NCBI GenBank assembly: GCA_038249115.1 | Contig: JBBRWQ010000001.1 | Coordinates: 53,626 to 117,625, forward strand | From: UBA4719 sp038249115 | Lineage (GTDB): Bacteria; Actinomycetota; Actinomycetes; Actinomycetales; Dermatophilaceae | DNA length: 64,000 bases | Direction: 5' to 3' | Part shown: positions 60,411 through 64,000 of the stretch, piece after piece | Numbering within the stretch: position 1 is the stretch's first letter | How the letters are laid out: every line of letters begins with the position of its first letter | Made by a program: the position numbers and the translations under genes | The notes under the pieces: generated by a model | Databases searched by the model: none | What the model was told of the DNA's origin: nothing | What the model saw: the letters and a program-made list of their open reading frames with translations, nothing else

Positions 60411-60875
60411 AGATCAGCTGCCACCCGTGATATCGCATGCGCCTGCGGAGCCAGACAACTTATTGGGCCATCCACCGCTGCGACCGTGACCAGATCCGTG
60501 ACCAAGACACCAAGGGACAGAGACGTACCGGTCCGGACGGATGCGACGTCGACGCGATGGCGAGCGCGACGAACAGCTACGGCGGGCCGGACGCCGCGGC
60601 CCGGGCCGGCCCCGGCTGGGCGGAGGTGGTGGCGACAGGGGGTGAGCGCGTCACGAGGACATGGTTGCGGGGGATTCCAGCAGCCCTGAGTTCAATGCCG
60701 ACTGAAAACGAGTCCTTTGGTGCCGATGCTGCTGACTGACCCCAAGGTGACCCAACGCTGGGCTGTCATGGGCATCCGGCACCCCTCGCGGCACCGTCTC
60801 TCGGGACGACATCCGAGACTAGGATTGTCGGCGCCGCGACTTACCGAGCAGAAGGTTGGGGCCCGGTGGAACTGC
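60411..60875. other. Right edge of the island, gene-free
   Basis: 465 bp without a credible gene. It holds iterons R3 and the following about 75 bp shared with the region after R1. Homology to the R1 region stops at GCGAGCGCGACGAA (about 60577), before where the tRNA core should be, so the core has been lost. The remainder is high-GC sequence between the BrxD-like stop and the permease stop. Confidence 0.55.
60484..60503 (+). repeat. Iteron array R3
   Basis: CCGTGACC at 60484 and 60496, then AAGACACCAAGGGA. Right-type array, matching R1 and R2. Confidence 0.72.
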
Positions 60876-62309
60876 CTACTTCGGCAGGGAGCCGAGCTGA
60901 TCCGCGTCGACGCCTCGTGCCGGACTGTGCGAGACCAGGGCGGAGCCCTCGTGCTTGCCGGGACCGACCATGTTGAACCAGATGTTCAGGAGTACTGCCA
61001 TGACCGCGGCGGCGCTGATCCCCGAGTCCGCGATAACACTGAACCACGTCGGGAACTGGTGCCAGAAGTTGGTCACGACGCTCGGCAGCAGGCCCATGCC
61101 CAAGGATACGGCGACGATGATGAGGTTGTTGTTGGCGACATAGTCGACCTTGGACAGCGTGCGGATACCGCTTGCGGCCACGGATCCGAAGAGCGCGATT
61201 CCAGCCCCGCCCAGGACGGGTAGCGGGATCACGTTGACCACAGCGGCGAGAAGCGGGGACAGGCCGAACAACGCCAGCAATCCACCACCGGCCGCCACTA
61301 CGTAACGGCTCTTGATACCGGTCAGGGCGACCAGGCCGACGTTCTGCGCGAAGGCCGTTGCGGGGAAGGTGTTGAAGACTGGCGCCACGACGGAACTGAG
61401 CATGTCGGCCCGAAGCCCGTTGGCGACCCGCTTGGGGGGCACCTCCGTCTCGACGATCTCTCCGACCGCCAAGATGTCGGCAGTCGTCTCGACCATGATG
61501 ACAAGCATCACGATGATCATGCTGACAATGGCCCCGATGGCGAAGATCGGCATCCCGAACTTGAAGGGCTGGGGGAGGGCCAGGATGGACTGGTTCGCGA
61601 AGTTGAACTTCGCCTGGCCCGTGACCAGTGCGGCCAGGGTGCCGACTACCAGCGAGAGAAGGATCGCCATCCGGGCGAACATCCTGAACTTGCTGAGAAC
61701 CAGGACGACCAGAAGCGTGAACACCGCCAGAGCAATGCTTGCCGTATCGCCGAAGGCGGGGTTGGGCAGCCCCTTGCCTGCCGTGAAGATCATGGGCTGG
61801 CCGCTGATCCACTTCCCGGCGACGGGCAGGAGCGACATACCGATGACCGTGATGATCGACCCCGTGACCACTGGGGGGAAGAAGCGCACGATGCTCGCGA
61901 AGAAGGGGACGATGAGGAAGGCGACGAGTCCGGCAACGATGATCGCGCCGTATGCCGTGCGCAGACCCTCTTGGCCGTGCCCGGCGACGATCGCGACGAG
62001 AGTGGACACCGAGGCGAAGGAGATCCCCTGCACCAGTGGCAGCTGTGCACCGAGGTACGGCACGCCCAACGTCTGCAGCACGGTGGCCAATCCGCTGATG
62101 AACAGCGCACTGGAGATCAGAAAGGCGATGTCAGCGCCCTTCAACCCGGCCGCGCCACCGACGATGATCGGAACAGCGATGACGCCACCGAACATCGACA
62201 GGATGTGCTGCATCCCGTAGCCGAGAGTGGCCGGGATGGGCAGGCGCGCATCCTCAGGCCGCCGAGCTGCGCGCTCCGCCTTCTCGGCAACTTCTGGGTG
62301 AGTGGACAT
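60876..62309 (-). CDS. NCS2 family purine/uracil permease
   Basis: 477 aa, about 12-14 membrane segments. PATLGYGMQHILSMFGGVIA (the Q-H helix), LQTLGVPYLGAQLPLVQGIS, IMVETTADILAVGEI (substrate Glu) and FAQNVGLVALTGIKSRYVV are NCS2 signatures. It imports a nucleobase such as xanthine, urate or uracil with a cation. ATG 62309 is preferred, since GAAGGAG lies 5 nt upstream; GTG 62315 is in frame. Divergent from the unknown gene at 62443. Confidence 0.9.
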   Translation of the reverse strand: MSTHPEVAEKAERAARRPEDARLPIPATLGYGMQHILSMFGGVIAVPIIVGGAAGLKGADIAFLISSALFISGLATVLQTLGVPYLGAQLPLVQGISFASVSTLVAIVAGHGQEGLRTAYGAIIVAGLVAFLIVPFFASIVRFFPPVVTGSIITVIGMSLLPVAGKWISGQPMIFTAGKGLPNPAFGDTASIALAVFTLLVVLVLSKFRMFARMAILLSLVVGTLAALVTGQAKFNFANQSILALPQPFKFGMPIFAIGAIVSMIIVMLVIMVETTADILAVGEIVETEVPPKRVANGLRADMLSSVVAPVFNTFPATAFAQNVGLVALTGIKSRYVVAAGGGLLALFGLSPLLAAVVNVIPLPVLGGAGIALFGSVAASGIRTLSKVDYVANNNLIIVAVSLGMGLLPSVVTNFWHQFPTWFSVIADSGISAAAVMAVLLNIWFNMVGPGKHEGSALVSHSPARGVDADQLGSLPK

Positions 62310-62396
62310 GTGCACTCCTTCGCGACGCTGATCTCGGTGAGATGTTCGCCATGTTTGAGGTTACGCAGGAGAGTGTAACATCATCTCTACCTGAGG

Positions 62397-62425
62397 TTGC
62401 AATACTTTATGCAAAGTTATTGCAA
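62397..62425. promoter_or_regulatory. Palindromic operator between permease and 62443 gene
   Basis: TTGCAATA (62397-62404) and TATTGCAA (62418-62425) are perfect inverted repeats with a partly symmetric centre (CTTT...AAAG). AT-rich against the window average. TATAGT (62430-62435) is the -10 of the rightward gene, 7 nt before ATG 62443. Confidence 0.65.
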
Positions 62426-62442
62426 GAGGTATAGTTGTACTC

Positions 62443-63207
62443 ATGAGTACGAGCGCGCTGAAGTCGCAGGGAAATGAGGACGCGGTTGCCATCCTTGTGA
62501 GTTCCCCATCCATGCTCGCGAAGATCGCCGGGTTCGTCCACGATGGCCCGGACGGTCCGCGGGTGGAGTGGGCCAAGGTGGCCGACCTGGCGCATGAGCA
62601 GGTGCTGCCCCGTACCGACCGCGCCTTCCTCGGGATCTGCGCCGAGATCGCCGGGTTCGTCACCGATAACAGCGATGTCAACGGCAAAGGCGATCTCGAA
62701 GAGACCTTCGGTGCGCGATGGGACACCCTCGACGGGCAGCACCAGGCCGTGATCGCGAGCGTGCTCACCGCCTCGGCTCAGACGAAGAAGGCCGAGGAGC
62801 TCGCCGTCTACCGGCGGCTGGGTGTCGCGGCACGAGACCCGCTGGCGGAGGGCACGCGTGCCGTTCGGGTTCGGCTTGGTCCCGATATCCCGGCGGTCGT
62901 CAACGACGCTCTCGGACGCGAGCGCGTCGGATTCCGTGATCGGCTCTCCACCCACGAGGTGTGGCTGCGGGGCCGGGGGGTGTGGCGGATGCAGCCGGAC
63001 CGCGTCCTGACCTCGCAGCTACTCATCATTTCCAACGCCGGCATCGTTCGTATGGTGGGCACCATCGACGGGGTGACGATCCACGGGGACAGGGTGGCAA
63101 TCATCGGCCGCCCCCTTCCCCACCACCCGCTGATCGGGCAGCCCGACCCACTGGACAACACGAGCCAGAACCCGGTGGCCTATGGAGACCTTGACGAAGT
63201 GACCTGA
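62443..63207 (+). CDS. Hypothetical protein
   Basis: 254 aa, not recognised. It has no signal peptide or membrane segment. The N-terminal 90 residues are helical (ILVSSPSMLAKIAGFVHDGP). The middle contains GARWDTLDGQHQAVIASVLT, and the C-terminal part VRVRLGPDIPAVVNDALGRE and LIISNAGIVRMVGTIDGVTI looks beta-rich. It is leaderless from ATG 62443 behind a palindromic operator, divergent from the NCS2 permease, so it may belong to purine uptake or use. Confidence 0.6.
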   Translation: MSTSALKSQGNEDAVAILVSSPSMLAKIAGFVHDGPDGPRVEWAKVADLAHEQVLPRTDRAFLGICAEIAGFVTDNSDVNGKGDLEETFGARWDTLDGQHQAVIASVLTASAQTKKAEELAVYRRLGVAARDPLAEGTRAVRVRLGPDIPAVVNDALGRERVGFRDRLSTHEVWLRGRGVWRMQPDRVLTSQLLIISNAGIVRMVGTIDGVTIHGDRVAIIGRPLPHHPLIGQPDPLDNTSQNPVAYGDLDEVT

Positions 63208-63351
63208 CCTGCCGGGGCCACCATGTCGACGAGCCCGAACCCAATATCAGCATCCTGGCGGAGATCATCGCCGCAGGCTCCGTCGGCAGCGGCGCTCCTC
63301 AGTCCGACCTCGCGCCGGCGCGCAGATGAGCGGCCGCGTGGCGAAGGTCGG

Positions 63352-64000
63352 TCAGCGACGAACCCCGGTCATCAGCACGCCGACCCGTTCGTGGTCGCCG
63401 ATCGCCCCCTGATCGCGTAGGGCGAGCAGCCCGGCGAGCCCGGACGACCCAGTCGGATCGACGTCGATGTGCGTGGCATCGACGGCAAGCGCGTTCGCCC
63501 GCGCCAGCAGGTCCTCGCTCACCACCACCGGGCCTCCACCCGAGACCAGCATCCCCTCGACGACCGCCAACCAGTCGTACGTCTCGTCGTCGAGGATCCC
63601 GTGCGCGATGCTTGCAGGCTCCTCTTCCCACGGCCACATGAACTCTGAGCGGTGAGTGGCGGCGTACGAAAGCGCAGCCCGCACCTCCGGCAACCCGGCG
63701 CCCGCCGGCAGGCGCGCAGCAACGCGCTCGAACGCGCGCGACAGCGGCCAGGCTCCCGAGGTCTGGACCGCGTGATAGCGCGGAACCCGAGCAAGCGACC
63801 CCAGGAGTGCGGCCTCGGTGAGCGCCTCGATGCAGGCACTCGCCAGGGCACCGCCACCCACCTGGATCACGAGATGGTCCAGTGGCGGCCCGCCCGTCAG
63901 GGCCTCCGCCATCTCGTAGCCCAGCGTGAACCCGCTCTCGATCGCGAGTCCGTTCTCGTTGCCCTGGCAGGTGAACGGAAGGGCGCCTTCCGCGAGCGCA
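63352..64000 (-). CDS. Fold-type II PLP-dependent enzyme, C-terminal part
   Basis: The gene continues beyond the window. The visible 215 codons contain NENGLAIESGFTLGYEMAEA, HLVIQVGGGALASACIEAL (the Gly-rich loop that binds the PLP phosphate) and DVDPTGSSGLAGLLALRDQG near the end, as in threonine synthase / threonine dehydratase-like enzymes. The catalytic Lys lies outside. The exact substrate cannot be told. Confidence 0.75.
   Translation of the reverse strand, partial: ALAEGALPFTCQGNENGLAIESGFTLGYEMAEALTGGPPLDHLVIQVGGGALASACIEALTEAALLGSLARVPRYHAVQTSGAWPLSRAFERVAARLPAGAGLPEVRAALSYAATHRSEFMWPWEEEPASIAHGILDDETYDWLAVVEGMLVSGGGPVVVSEDLLARANALAVDATHIDVDPTGSSGLAGLLALRDQGAIGDHERVGVLMTGVRR

Larger units (their letters stand above)
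46693..60510. mobile_element. Three-block accessory island at tRNA-fMet
   Basis: Bounded on the left by the tRNA and on the right by the last iteron array (60484-60503). It consists of block A (46773-48149), block B (48372-53691) and block C (53722-60503). Each has a left array with two or three iterons and a right array with two. Only block A keeps a complete attachment core on both sides. No integrase, transposase or replication gene is visible. The contents are toxin-antitoxin-like and defence-like genes. Confidence 0.7.

Noticed and set aside
60437..60739. 100-codon plus-strand frame at the island's right edge
   Set aside because: It spans the iterons and shares its frame with similar junk frames at the other arrays; the conservation is of the DNA repeats, not of a protein.

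Overview
The window is high-GC actinobacterial chromosome. Marker genes are a WhiB7-type Fe-S regulator, mycoredoxin, AdnAB helicase-nuclease, MoeZ, UvrD2 with an HRDC domain, DUF3107, DUF5679 and UPF0182. Gene order from adnA to the UPF0182 gene matches, as I remember it, the mycobacterial Rv3202c-Rv3193c neighbourhood. The protein flavour suggests Micrococcales (Intrasporangiaceae-like), but that is inference. Many genes have a TAnnnT -10 box 6-8 nt before an ATG/GTG and no ribosome binding site, so leaderless mRNAs appear common.

Layout. (1) 1-9.5 kb: parts of an ethylmalonyl-CoA-pathway set (malyl-CoA lyase, acyl-CoA dehydrogenase, MaoC hydratase) separated by an esterase, a RIO kinase, PepP and ThrE. 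A 1.16-kb unit of two 66-bp palindromes flanking a frameshifted AbiEi/DUF559-type nuclease gene sits just before the hydratase. (2) 9.5-20 kb: a SigE-type sigma factor with a membrane partner, a PHP phosphoesterase, a RecB-like nuclease, orphan ParA, a DEAD-box RNA helicase, a ferritin-like protein, DUF3107, TetR, MoeZ, an alkyltransferase-like protein and a cold-shock protein. (3) 20-32 kb: DNA repair and redox genes (AdnA, AdnB, a phosphotransferase, NudC, mycoredoxin, UvrD2). (4) 31.6-46.5 kb: whiB7 behind a long leader that looks like an attenuator, an apparently circularly permuted phosphodiesterase, ABC1 kinase with a TOMM/ThiF-like protein, an HELTH metalloprotease, NUDIX, a DUF2342-type protein, a sugar epimerase-like protein, MoaE, a Lon-like PDZ protease and UPF0182.

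(5) 46.6-60.6 kb is the accessory region. It starts at an initiator tRNA-fMet whose 3' half is repeated (49 bp, identical) 1.6 kb downstream. Short arrays of CCGTGACC with a 12-bp period mark the edges of three consecutive cargo blocks: A (HTH + DUF6036 nucleotidyltransferase), B (FitAB/VapBC-type toxin-antitoxin plus a SNF2/SWIM pair) and C (HTH + nucleotidyltransferase, AbiE, and a three-gene operon with an intact and a degenerate BrxD-like ATPase). No integrase is present in any block. The toxin-type nucleotidyltransferases of block C are broken while their partner genes are intact. (6) 60.9-64 kb: an NCS2 purine/uracil permease, divergent from an unknown gene across a strong palindrome, and the end of a fold-type-II PLP enzyme.

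Functionally the core blocks serve carbon assimilation (C4/C5 acyl-CoA), double-strand-break repair and redox or antibiotic-stress control. The tRNA-anchored island is a defence and toxin-antitoxin depot. The best candidates for something undescribed are the iteron-bounded integrase-less cassettes, the BrxD-like three-gene operon and the palindrome-flanked nuclease unit.
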